Positions 8,642 through 16,280 of a stretch of DNA of 32,976 bases are shown piece after piece (position 1 is the first letter of the stretch; every line of letters begins with the position of its first letter). The notes beneath the pieces were generated by a model. It was not told the DNA's origin, made no database searches, and worked only from the letters and a program-made list of their open reading frames with translations. This stretch comes from Galactobacillus timonensis (GTDB lineage: Bacteria > Bacillota_I > Bacilli_A > Erysipelotrichales > Erysipelotrichaceae), in contig NZ_LT964740.1 in the NCBI RefSeq assembly GCF_900240265.1, positions 86,504-119,479 of the forward strand, read 5' to 3'. A program made the position numbers and the translations under genes.

Positions 8642-10138
8642 ATGCTAAGAATGATTGATATGCCCCAGTTGGATCTTGGCTCTTATAACGGGCTCTACGA
8701 TATTCTGATCCCTAGAGATAACTTCTGGCGTCAGATGAACGAAACGATTGACTTCTCTTTTGTTGCAAAAGAAGTTCAGAAGAACTACAGCGACTGTATG
8801 GGCAGAACTGCAGCTGATCCGGTACTGCTGTTCAAATATCTGCTTCTTAAGACCGCACGCAAGCTCAGTGATCGTGATCTGATTGAAAGAGTCCGGTATG
8901 ATATGGAAATGAAATACTTTCTGGGCTATAGGCCTGAGGAAACTGAATTCATTGATCCGAGCCTGCTTACCAAATTCCGCAGAACCAGACTCAAGGATAC
9001 CGACCTGCTGGATGTGCTGATTGGCAAGACTGTTGAAATCGGGAAGAAGAAAGGAGTCATTCATGATCATGAAAAGATCATCGTCGATTCCACTCATACC
9101 AATGCACTCTACCAGCATATTTCTCCGCGTGAGGAACTGATCAGGCGGGCAAAGGAACTGAGAAAGTCTGTATATGCAGCGGATGAAACCATGAAGGGCA
9201 GAATGCCGAAGAAGCGGGAAAGCAGCGGTCTTCTGGAGGATGAAATCGAATACTGCAAGGAATTGCTGGATCTGATCGCTTCAGATGAACGGCTTCAGAA
9301 GATACCGGATATCCAGGAACGTCTCAATTACCTGAAAGAAGGAGTGGAAGACACGAGTGAACAGTTTGAATTCTCCAGAGATCCGGATGCGAAAGTGGGG
9401 CACAAAACTGCAGACACTTCCTTCTTCGGGTATAAGACGCATATTGCCATGACCACGGACAGAGTCATTGTGAGTGCGGCAGTGACAACCGGAGAGAAAC
9501 ATGACGGCAAGCAGGCTGCAGATCTGATTGAGAAAGCAGAAGACGCAGGAGTAACCGTGGACGCTCTGATTGGTGATGGTGCATATTCCGAGAAAGACAA
9601 TATTGAATACACCTCAGAAAAAGGAATCAAGCTGGCATCAAAGCTGAGTGAGAATGTTCTACATGGAAGCCGGGAGAAAGAGTTTGAGTTCAACAAGGAT
9701 GCCGGGATGTATGTATGCCCGGCAGGACATATGGCAGTCAGAAAAAGCAAAGGCGGTCAGGAGAAAGCAGCGAATGGTTCTGATACAAAAGTAGTTACCT
9801 ATTTCTTCGATGTAGAGAAATGCAGAAACTGTCCTTTGCGAAACGGCTGTTACAAGGAAGGCGCGAAGTCAAAAACCTACTCGGTAAAGATCAAATCAGA
9901 TACGCATATTGCTCAGATGGATTACATGAAGTCAGATGAATTCAGAGAACTATATGCTGAGCGATACAAGATCGAGGCTAAAAATGCGGAACTGAAGCAG
10001 ACCCTCGATTATGGAAATGCCCATGCGTGCGGAATGAACGGAATGACGATACAGGCAGCAGTATCGATTTTTCTTGTGAACCTGAAGAGGATAAAAACAC
10101 TGGAAACAAGCGTTAAGGGGGCACCAGATAAGGAATAA
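8642..10138 (+). CDS. IS1182-family transposase
   Basis: A 498-aa DDE transposase, full length for the family. The N-terminus (residues about 15-120, 'FWRQMNETIDFSFV...DPVLLFKYLLLKT...FLGYRPEE') is the DUF772-type domain that opens IS1182/IS5-like enzymes. Catalytic residues are visible: Asp149 (IIVDSTHTNA), Asp312 (IGDGAYSE) and Glu445 (RYKIEAKNAEL), with a CxxC-rich insert near residues 400-410 (EKCRNCPLRNGC). A ribosome site and promoter precede it and a perfect terminator follows, so the copy is probably active. I could not fix the terminal inverted repeats; the element separates the Wzz-like gene from whatever originally followed it. Confidence 0.92.
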   Translation: MLRMIDMPQLDLGSYNGLYDILIPRDNFWRQMNETIDFSFVAKEVQKNYSDCMGRTAADPVLLFKYLLLKTARKLSDRDLIERVRYDMEMKYFLGYRPEETEFIDPSLLTKFRRTRLKDTDLLDVLIGKTVEIGKKKGVIHDHEKIIVDSTHTNALYQHISPREELIRRAKELRKSVYAADETMKGRMPKKRESSGLLEDEIEYCKELLDLIASDERLQKIPDIQERLNYLKEGVEDTSEQFEFSRDPDAKVGHKTADTSFFGYKTHIAMTTDRVIVSAAVTTGEKHDGKQAADLIEKAEDAGVTVDALIGDGAYSEKDNIEYTSEKGIKLASKLSENVLHGSREKEFEFNKDAGMYVCPAGHMAVRKSKGGQEKAANGSDTKVVTYFFDVEKCRNCPLRNGCYKEGAKSKTYSVKIKSDTHIAQMDYMKSDEFRELYAERYKIEAKNAELKQTLDYGNAHACGMNGMTIQAAVSIFLVNLKRIKTLETSVKGAPDKE

Positions 10139-10175
10139 TCCTCTCTTTTTCTCACTTACTCTTCCGAAAGGCAGA

Positions 10176-10211
10176 AAAATCCTGGCCGGTTCTGATACTG
10201 GCCAGGATTTT
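10176..10211 (+). terminator. Strong terminator after the IS1182 transposase
   Basis: A perfect 12-bp stem (AAAATCCTGGCC / GGCCAGGATTTT) with a 12-base loop, 37 bases after the stop. A-rich 5' and T-rich 3' flanks make it work in both directions. Confidence 0.85.
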
Positions 10212-10224
10212 CATCAGTGATTAA

Positions 10225-10326
10225 GTTTTCAACCCCTACTTTGTCAGCAACCTCGAAAAAATCCGTTCTCTCGCTTCAATAGCCAAGAAAGAACTCACAG
10301 GAGTCATTGTTCTGGAAGATCTCTAA
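10225..10326 (+). pseudogene. Unidentified C-terminal gene remnant beside the IS1182 right side
   Basis: After a TAA at 10222-10224 the frame stays open for 33 codons with no ATG/GTG/TTG-plus-SD start and ends in TAA at 10324. The peptide (..NLEKIRSLASIAKKELTGVIVLEDL) looks like a real protein end: an amphipathic helix then a hydrophobic strand. It may be the tail of a gene disrupted by IS1182, but I do not recognise it. The rest of 10327-10468 holds only short open frames and nothing I can support as a gene. Confidence 0.3.
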
Positions 10327-10468
10327 TCTTACCCAGATGCTTGTGGGCAATAAGAATGTAATGCTTTATACACTGTTCCGGCCAGAGTAAAATATGGTAA
10401 TCAGTTTTAGTGATACGGTAATTTTCTGTATCCGTTCAATGAAAGAAAGCAATCAATGATCACTATTA

Positions 10469-10726
10469 TTAGGCTTCATGCAGTTCCAGAACTGAATTGT
10501 TACTTATTTCAATACCAACTAAATAATCTGTTGTCACCTGATAGCACTTTGCAATCTCTGCTAATATCTCCAGAGATGATTGACGACGACCAGATTCATA
10601 ATCAGAAATTGTTCCTCTGGTAACACCAATCCGATCAGCCACTTGTTGTCTACCAATTCCACGCACCTTTCTTGCATAGGCAAGCATGAACGCTAAATCA
10701 TATGTCTCTTCATCTTTCTCACTCAT
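10469..10726 (-). CDS. XRE-family transcriptional regulator (small, one HTH)
   Basis: An 85-aa protein from ATG 10726; an in-frame TTG three codons earlier is less likely and neither start has a good SD. Residues about 10-70 form a Cro/C1-type helix-turn-helix: 'ARKVRGIGRQQVADRIGVTRGTISDYESGRRQSSLEILAEIAKCYQVTTDYLVG', with the QQVADRIGV turn and the recognition helix TRGTISDYE. There is no sensor domain. It faces away from the HTH-dehydrogenase operon that starts about 350 bp downstream and may regulate it or itself; this is inferred from position only. Such small regulators are also carried by mobile elements. Confidence 0.8.
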   Translation of the reverse strand: MSEKDEETYDLAFMLAYARKVRGIGRQQVADRIGVTRGTISDYESGRRQSSLEILAEIAKCYQVTTDYLVGIEISNNSVLELHEA

Positions 10727-10744
10727 AACCAACAAGAATCAAAA

Positions 10745-10785
10745 CAGACCAGCATCAAGAGACTTAAACTCCCAGTACTGGTCTG
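10745..10785. promoter_or_regulatory. Inverted repeat upstream of the xre gene (operator or terminator)
   Basis: Perfect 8-bp arms CAGACCAG (10745-10752) and CTGGTCTG (10778-10785) separated by 25 bases lie 19 bp upstream of the XRE gene start. ATATTTTT follows on the plus strand, so a plus-strand terminator is the alternative reading. Confidence 0.35.
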
Positions 10786-10981
10786 ATATTTTTCAGCGTG
10801 AGCTCACACAGATTTTGCTTCATTTTCTTCACCACCTTCCACTCTTTTTCCGATCCGTACGACGTAAGTTACCTTACTAATTGGCTGATAGCAAGACCAA
10901 AAGGATTAAATTTTCATTGTAATTATTTATTACACAATAGAGCATCTGCAAACAGATTTTTATATTTTTATTCATCTATTC

Positions 10982-11010
10982 TTGTTACCGATTTCACGTT
11001 ATTATATAAT
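10982..11010 (+). promoter_or_regulatory. Promoter of the HTH-dehydrogenase operon
   Basis: TTGTTA (10982-10987), a 17-base spacer and a perfect TATAAT (11005-11010) in an AT-rich gap. The start site would fall near 11017, leaving a leader of about 65 bases that contains the dyad at 11037-11055. The rest of the 10727-11080 gap shows no gene. Confidence 0.6.
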
Positions 11011-11036
11011 AACTCAGTTTTAGAGATTTCATGTAT

Positions 11037-11055
11037 ATGTAATCTTATATTACAT
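11037..11055. promoter_or_regulatory. Dyad ATGTAAT-N5-ATTACAT, candidate operator in the operon leader
   Basis: A perfect 7-bp inverted repeat with a 5-base centre, 26 bases before the first possible ATG of the HTH-dehydrogenase gene and about 27 bases after its -10. The spacing (centre-to-centre about one helical turn) suits a dimeric HTH protein. Binding by the encoded fusion or by the nearby XRE protein is inferred. Confidence 0.45.
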
Positions 11056-11080
11056 GCATAAATGCCTCTGAATAGAAAGT

Positions 11081-12646
11081 ATGTGGATGAATCTTATGAA
11101 AAAATTCAGCAAGAAACTCTTAGCAGAAACAATCGTAGACAAACGCAAGCAGCTTGGGCTCAACCAGCAGCAGGTTTCAGACAAGACTGGTATCAATCGC
11201 GTTATGCTGTCTCACATTGAGCAGGCCGACAATTCTTATATTCCTTCCATTGATCAGCTGGTAAGCCTTGGTAATTTATTGGGCTTTGATCCAACTGCTA
11301 TGTTTACAGATGCTGGTGATGAATACAATCTTCCGAAGGCATCTCCGCTGAATGTTGCCGTTGCCGGCACAGGATATGTAGGTCTTTCTATTGCCACCCT
11401 GCTCTCCCAGCACAACCATGTAACAGCCATTGATATTATTAAGGAAAAGGTTGATGATCTGAACAACCGTGTATCGCCAATTCAGGATGATTGCATTGAA
11501 AAGTTCTTAAATGAAGACAAAGCAGGCACAAGACATCTGGATCTAACTGCTGTCCTCGATGATCAGACTGTCTCCCCTTCTAATCCTGCATGGGATGCAT
11601 ATAAGAATGCGGATTATGTTGTCATCGCAGCACCGACAAACTATGACAGCAAGAAGAACTATTTTGATACATCTTCTGTTGAAGCAGTCATTGAGTTAGT
11701 TCTTGCCGCAAATGAAGGAACAGGTCATCTGCCATACATGGTTATTAAATCCACCATCCCGGTCGGCTATACAAAGAGCGTCCGTGAGAAGTATCATACC
11801 GATCACATTCTGTTCAGTCCGGAATTTCTGCGTGAATCCAAAGCATTGTATGACAATCTTTATCCATCCCGCATCATCGTTGGAACGGATAAGAATGATC
11901 CGAACACTCTGAAAGCCAGCCAGACTTTTGCAGCACTTCTGCAGGCAGGTGCAGAAAAGGAAAACATTCCTACTCTGTTCATGGGATTTACCGAAGCAGA
12001 AGCAGTCAAGCTGTTTGCCAACACATATCTTGCACTTCGTGTTTCCTATTTCAATGAGCTGGATACTTATGCCGAAAGCAAAGGCTTATCCACCCGTGAC
12101 ATTATCGATGGCGTCTGCCTGGATCCACGTATTGGAACACATTACAACAACCCATCATTTGGTTATGGCGGATACTGCTTGCCAAAGGATACAAAGCAGT
12201 TACTAGCCAACTACGCTGATGTACCAGAAAATCTGATCCGTGCCATTGTCGACAGTAACCGGACAAGAAAGGATTACATAGCCGACAGAGTTCTCGAGAT
12301 TGCAGGCGCCTATGGAAACAACGCTGCCTATGATGAAGCGGATGATGCCGAGAAAGTTAATGTCACGGTTGGCGTCTATCGTCTGACCATGAAGTCAAAT
12401 TCCGATAACTTCCGTCAGAGCTCCATTCAGGGTGTTATGAAGAGAATCAAAGCCAAAGGAGCTAAAGTCATCATTTATGAACCCACCCTTAAGAATGACG
12501 ATACCTTCTTTGGAAGTCTTGTTGTCAATGATCTGAAGAAGTTCAAGGAGAAGAGCCAGTGCATTCTTGCCAATCGTTACAACAGTAAGGATCTTGATGA
12601 CGTAAAAGACAAGGTCTATACAAGAGATCTGTTCAGAAGAGACTAA
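11081..12646 (+). CDS. ugd: XRE helix-turn-helix fused to UDP-glucose 6-dehydrogenase (nucleotide-sugar dehydrogenase)
   Basis: A 521-aa two-part protein. Residues about 18-73 are a Cro/C1-type HTH ([26 protein letters not shown]...[16 protein letters not shown]). Residues about 89-521 are a complete UDP-glucose/GDP-mannose dehydrogenase: Rossmann GTGYVG (96-101), STIPVG (224-229), PEFLRES (247-253), Lys310 and Asn314 in [11 protein letters not shown], and [10 protein letters not shown] (361-370) with the catalytic Cys366. It would oxidise UDP-glucose to UDP-glucuronate with 2 NAD+, feeding the epimerase 18 bp downstream. There is no frameshift or stop at the junction, so the fusion is real in this sequence. 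ATGs at 11087 and 11096 are alternative starts; none has a strong SD. A GDP-mannose or UDP-ManNAc substrate cannot be excluded. Confidence 0.88.
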   Translation: MWMNLMKKFSKKLLAETIVDKRKQLGLNQQQVSDKTGINRVMLSHIEQADNSYIPSIDQLVSLGNLLGFDPTAMFTDAGDEYNLPKASPLNVAVAGTGYVGLSIATLLSQHNHVTAIDIIKEKVDDLNNRVSPIQDDCIEKFLNEDKAGTRHLDLTAVLDDQTVSPSNPAWDAYKNADYVVIAAPTNYDSKKNYFDTSSVEAVIELVLAANEGTGHLPYMVIKSTIPVGYTKSVREKYHTDHILFSPEFLRESKALYDNLYPSRIIVGTDKNDPNTLKASQTFAALLQAGAEKENIPTLFMGFTEAEAVKLFANTYLALRVSYFNELDTYAESKGLSTRDIIDGVCLDPRIGTHYNNPSFGYGGYCLPKDTKQLLANYADVPENLIRAIVDSNRTRKDYIADRVLEIAGAYGNNAAYDEADDAEKVNVTVGVYRLTMKSNSDNFRQSSIQGVMKRIKAKGAKVIIYEPTLKNDDTFFGSLVVNDLKKFKEKSQCILANRYNSKDLDDVKDKVYTRDLFRRD

Positions 12647-12663
12647 CCTGCAGGAGGAAAGAA

Positions 12664-13779
12664 ATGAACAGCAATGAGAAAATCGCAAAGAACCCAGTCG
12701 ATCTTAACAACGCCACAATTCTAGTTACCGGATCTGCAGGTTTCATTGGATCAAATCTGGTTAAGAAATTACTAAATACCGTTTCCGGATCTACAATTGT
12801 AGGCATCGACTGCTTAACGGATTACAATCCAATCCCATTGAAGAAATGGAGAATGGATCAGCTTGATGCTATTGCAGACTCCACAGGAAAAGATCGCCAT
12901 AACACTTATACATTCGTTAAGGGTGATATTGCTGACAAAGGACTGCTTGATTATCTGTTTGATACATACCACTTCTCTGTCGTGGTAAATCTTGCGGCTC
13001 AGGCAGGAGTTCGTTATTCCATTGACCATCCGGATGTCTACATCCACAGCAACATCGTCGGTTTCTACAACATTCTGGAATGCTCCAGACATGATGATAA
13101 ACTTGAGCATCTTGTCTATGCCTCCTCTTCATCTGTCTATGGCGGCAACAAGAAAGTTCCATTCTCCACAGATGACAAGGTTGATAATCCGGTAAGTCTT
13201 TATGCTGCTACCAAGAAATCAGATGAACTTCTTGCCCATGCATACAGCAAACTGTACAACATTCCTTCCACCGGTCTTCGTTTCTTCACAGTTTATGGTC
13301 CGGCCGGAAGAACAGATATGTTCTATTTCTCAGCTACCAACCGTCTGGTCAAGGGTGAAACCATCAGCATTTTCAACTATGGAAACTGCAAGCGTGACTT
13401 CACATATGTTGATGATATTGTTGAAGGCATCAGCAGAGTTATGGCCGGAGCACCAGAAAAGAAAACCGGTGAAGATAGTTTGCCGATTCCACCATATGCC
13501 GTATACAACATTGGCGGTGGTACACCAGAGAATCTGCTAAGCTACGTTAGCACGCTGCAGGAAGAATTAGTCAGAAGTGGCGTTCTTCCGGCAGATTATG
13601 ATTTCGATGCTCACCGCAAACTTGTTCCGATGCAGGCAGGCGATGTTCCTGTTACATATGCAGACAGCACAGCACTGGAAAGAGATTATGGCTTCAGGCC
13701 AGGCATAAACATCAGAACCGGTCTCCGGAATTTTGCAGATTGGTATAAGAAATACTGGAATACCATCATGGGCGAATAG
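12664..13779 (+). CDS. NAD-dependent epimerase, UDP-glucuronate 4-epimerase-like (CapI type)
   Basis: A 371-aa extended SDR. AGGAGG lies 6 bases before ATG 12664. Motifs: GSAGFIG (23-29), NLAAQAGVRYSI (109-120), YASSSSVYG (152-160), and the catalytic YAATK (Tyr180, Lys184). 'RFFTVYGPAGRTDMFYFSATNRLVKGETISIFNYGNCKRDFTYVDDI' is characteristic of the CapI/WbnF group, which interconverts UDP-GlcA and UDP-GalA. Gene order with a UDP-glucose dehydrogenase 18 bp upstream supports this over plain GalE activity: UDP-Glc to UDP-GlcA to UDP-GalA for polymer building. No terminator is clear after the stop. Confidence 0.9.
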   Translation: MNSNEKIAKNPVDLNNATILVTGSAGFIGSNLVKKLLNTVSGSTIVGIDCLTDYNPIPLKKWRMDQLDAIADSTGKDRHNTYTFVKGDIADKGLLDYLFDTYHFSVVVNLAAQAGVRYSIDHPDVYIHSNIVGFYNILECSRHDDKLEHLVYASSSSVYGGNKKVPFSTDDKVDNPVSLYAATKKSDELLAHAYSKLYNIPSTGLRFFTVYGPAGRTDMFYFSATNRLVKGETISIFNYGNCKRDFTYVDDIVEGISRVMAGAPEKKTGEDSLPIPPYAVYNIGGGTPENLLSYVSTLQEELVRSGVLPADYDFDAHRKLVPMQAGDVPVTYADSTALERDYGFRPGINIRTGLRNFADWYKKYWNTIMGE

Positions 13780-14206
13780 CTTCATCCTAAAAACAAAGGC
13801 AATACTGGCAACTTAGTGAACTGATGTTTGAGGCGCCCCAAATACGGTCTTAACACTGTATCAAGATCCGTCAGCCGCAGCCTAAAGAAAAATCAAATCG
13901 GGTGTCAAACGATTTCCGAGGCGAAGCGGAGTGAAGGCTATCGCTTGATTATTGCTGAATATCAGAATTCACTAACTTGCTAATATAGCCAAAACAAAAT
14001 GCAGAATTCGGAAAAACGGAACGGTTGTTTCGCTTGCGCGGCATGCCGTTCCGCTTCAGCGGAACGCTCAGAGAGCTTGCTATTTGCTTAAGACAATATG
14101 TAATGGCCTCCCTCAACTTGTAGCACCGAGGATCATCCCAATATACTTATGTTGGTCTACAAAGCAGAGGGAAGTTGCACTCATACAAGAAAGGAAGGCC
14201 ATTACA
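13780..14206 (+). ncRNA. Non-coding leader of IS110 element, candidate bridge RNA region
   Basis: No gene is visible in these 427 bases, but the right part is strongly structured. CGTTCCGC (14047-14054) pairs with GCGGAACG (14059-14066) around TTCA, and can alternatively pair upstream (14017-14024 with 14046-14053). Then TAATGGCC (14101-14108) pairs with GGCCATTA (14197-14204), enclosing TCCCTC/GAGGGA (14109-14114, 14167-14172) and TTGTAG/CTACAA (14118-14123, 14157-14162) with internal loops. IS110 elements are known to encode a structured bridge RNA in a non-coding end, and this position just before the transposase fits. The left IS boundary was not determined; 13780-13990 may be ordinary intergenic DNA. 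Confidence 0.4.
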
Positions 14207-15337
14207 ATGACAGTATACAACGTAGGAATCGACGCACACACCACCAATTTCACACTGGCTACCTGGGGGAAGGATGATCTCCGGGCCACTAACGTTAACA
14301 CTTATTCCCCATCCGTTGAAAGCATCATCAAATACTGCAATGCGATCACTAAACAGCATGGGGATGATGCCAAAATCATTGTTGGATATGAAGCCGGATG
14401 CCTGGGATTCCAACTCTACAGGCAGCTGAAGGATCGTGGGATCGAGTGTGTAGTCATGGCTCCTTCAACAATTGTAGGTACCGAGGTCAATCGCCGCAGG
14501 AAAGTAAAGACGGATAAGCGTGACGCCATTGCGATCGCTGAGAGCCTTAAGAACAATCAATACAAAGCAGTATACGTTCCTGATGAAGAGGATGAAGCCG
14601 TCCGTGATTTCATCCGCATGAGAACAGATCACAAACAGGCATTGAAGAGAATCAAGCAGCAGATCTGTGCCCTCTGCCACAGGCATGGATATCACTATAC
14701 GGAAGGCAGAAATTACTGGACGCAGAAACATCTGAATTGGCTGAATTCGCTGCCGCTCACAGGCGTGCTGAAGGAGACGCTGGATGAATATCTGCTGTCT
14801 TATGAGCACGCTGTAGAAAAGCTTACCCAGCTGGATGCGAGGATCGTCGAAATTGCAGAAACAGATAAGTACCGCGAGAAAGTACATAAGCTCATCTGCT
14901 TCAAAGGGATCAAAGAAATCACGGCACTGGCGCTGATCGTTGAGATTGGAGACTTCAGCAGATTCATTAAAGCAAAGGGATTTGCGTCATTCCTTGGACT
15001 GGTTTCCGGCCGGCTGGACAGTGGCGATCACAACACTGCTCTTCCGATCACCAGGCAGGGAAATACCTTTCTGCGGCGGCTTCTGGTCGAAGCGTCGCAA
15101 TCATTCTCAAGGGCACGGCAAAGCAAATCCGCAGCACTGAAGAAACGCCAGGAAGGATGTGAAGAAGCCGTGATTGCCTACGCAGATAAAGCCAACGAGC
15201 GGCTGAGAAAGAGATATTACAAGCTTGTCCTCACCAATAAGAAATCTCACAATAAGGCAGTCACTGCGGTAGCGCGGGAACTTGCGTGTTTTATCTGGGG
15301 AATGATGACCGGGAACATTCACACAGCACTCGCATGA
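14207..15337 (+). CDS. IS110-family transposase (DEDD recombinase)
   Basis: A 376-aa protein starting at ATG 14207, after AAGGAAGG; an upstream in-frame extension to 14084 runs through the structured leader and is rejected. The N-terminal RuvC-like DEDD domain shows Asp9 (VGIDAH), Glu62 (GYEAG), Asp103 and Asp106 (KTDKRDA). A helical spacer follows (about 150-240), then the C-terminal transposase_20 domain with 'LICFKGIKEITALALIVEIGDFSRF' and the 'SGDHN..LPITRQGN' stretch that carries the family's conserved Ser. All key residues are present and the frame is intact. The family excises as a circle and uses a bridge RNA to pick targets; whether this is the IS110 or IS1111 group is not settled here. 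Confidence 0.93.
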   Translation: MTVYNVGIDAHTTNFTLATWGKDDLRATNVNTYSPSVESIIKYCNAITKQHGDDAKIIVGYEAGCLGFQLYRQLKDRGIECVVMAPSTIVGTEVNRRRKVKTDKRDAIAIAESLKNNQYKAVYVPDEEDEAVRDFIRMRTDHKQALKRIKQQICALCHRHGYHYTEGRNYWTQKHLNWLNSLPLTGVLKETLDEYLLSYEHAVEKLTQLDARIVEIAETDKYREKVHKLICFKGIKEITALALIVEIGDFSRFIKAKGFASFLGLVSGRLDSGDHNTALPITRQGNTFLRRLLVEASQSFSRARQSKSAALKKRQEGCEEAVIAYADKANERLRKRYYKLVLTNKKSHNKAVTAVARELACFIWGMMTGNIHTALA

Positions 15338-15747
15338 TTACCTGCCTGCATGGATAAGGATTTGAGAAGCACAGTATATTGATTTCAGAAACAGGAAATA
15401 ACCAGATACAGACGGGCATCGAGGGTATCGGGAAAGAGCCGCCGGAGCAACTGGACGGTTCAGCTATCTGCGATCTAACTTTTACGGCACAGATACTCCT
15501 TGTGAACCACGATTTAAGACAGCAGAGCTGGCGGCGAAACCATTGGCCTGTGGGGTGGGATGAGCAGCTGATCCCTGATACACGTATAACAGAATGGCTA
15601 AGTACCGCGAACTGTTACATTCGGAGCTCTTTCCCCGTGCCCTTGATCCGGTTGATTATCACTCCAGCCGCAAAAGAAGAATTAACAGAAGAGGATCGTT
15701 GATGATCAAGCATACCAACAGAAGTTTTTTCAGAGCACCTTAATTTA
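15338..15747. other. Gene-free 410 bases between the IS110 transposase and istB remnant
   Basis: A plus-strand frame stays open over much of it (to 15702) but lacks a start with an SD and codes for no family I know. It probably holds the IS110 right end joined to the 3' end of the interrupted IS21, but neither junction could be located. No hairpin stands out. Confidence 0.4.
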
Positions 15748-16167
15748 TCACTTGACATCGGCCATTACATAACAGTTAGGATTACGCATGTTCTTGCCGT
15801 TGAACTCTAGACGGTATGCTTTACTGACCAGTCTGTCCAGGCAGGCATCTGCGTAGGTGTTGTCCTTGAAGATGCCGAACCAGTCTTTCAAAGGAAGCTG
15901 AGATATAACGATCGTCGATTTTCGTCCTTCTCTTGAGTCAATGAGTTCAAAGAGATTACGGCACACGTTTGGATCTAAAGGCATCAAACCAAAATCATCT
16001 AACACCAGCAGGTCCAGCTGAGAGGCAGAGGTGATGTATTCCAGATGTTGATTGTTCAGATCTGCTTTTTCTATCTCATAGAGAATATTGCTGGTCTTGA
16101 CATAGCGAACGGTTTTGAATTGGCGAAGAGCGTTGATACAGAAGTCGTTCGAGATCCATGTCTTGCC
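15748..16167 (-). pseudogene. istB: IS21 istB, 3' part (split by the RIT element)
   Basis: In-frame on the minus strand from GGC AAG ACA TGG (16167) to the stop at 15748, about 139 residues. It begins inside Walker A (GKTW), then has Walker B 'LDLLVLDDFGLMPLD', 'RKSTIVISQLPLKDWF' and 'DACLDRLVSKAYRLEFNGKNMR', the standard IstB ATPase end. The missing 5' part lies at 19639-19921. Joining 19639 to 16167 restores ITGPAGG-GKTW in frame, so this is one gene split by the 16168-19638 insertion. IstB is the AAA+ target-selection helper of the IS21 transposase; the split copy cannot work. Confidence 0.85.
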
Positions 16168-16168
16168 A

Positions 16169-16188
16169 TAATGTAAAGCTTTACATTA
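16169..16188. repeat. 20-bp perfect palindrome at the left RIT end
   Basis: TAATGTAAAG followed directly by its complement CTTTACATTA. The 9-base core AATGTAAAG recurs inside both 92-bp ends (near 16213-16221 and, inverted, 16268-16276, and at the right end). It has the form of two recombinase half-sites joined with no spacer. It is absent outside the right inverted repeat. Confidence 0.8.
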
Positions 16189-16280
16189 AGGAAATTATGC
16201 AAAGCAATTGATAATGTAAAGTAAATGCCGCAATCATCTGTGCTGATGCAGATAACTGCGACAATTACTTTACATTATTT
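16189..16280. repeat. RIT left inverted end (92 bp)
   Basis: Matches the reverse complement of 19548-19639 at 90 of 92 bases (differences at 16261 and 16266). It is itself a dyad: AATGTAAAGTAAATGCCGCA..ATCTG pairs with CAGAT..TGCGACAATTACTTTACATT around a short centre. It overlaps the last codons of the third recombinase. Confidence 0.9.

Noticed and set aside
8504..10280. Terminal inverted repeats for the IS1182 element
   Set aside because: Only weak partial matches (CGAG..GGATTT) were found between the two sides, not enough to define ends.
15379..15702. 107-codon plus-strand frame after the IS110 transposase
   Set aside because: No start with SD and no known family; probably IS110 non-coding end.
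16189..16280. CRISPR-like repeat from the internal dyads near the recombinase genes
   Set aside because: Only one copy per end, inverted, with no spacers; these are element termini.
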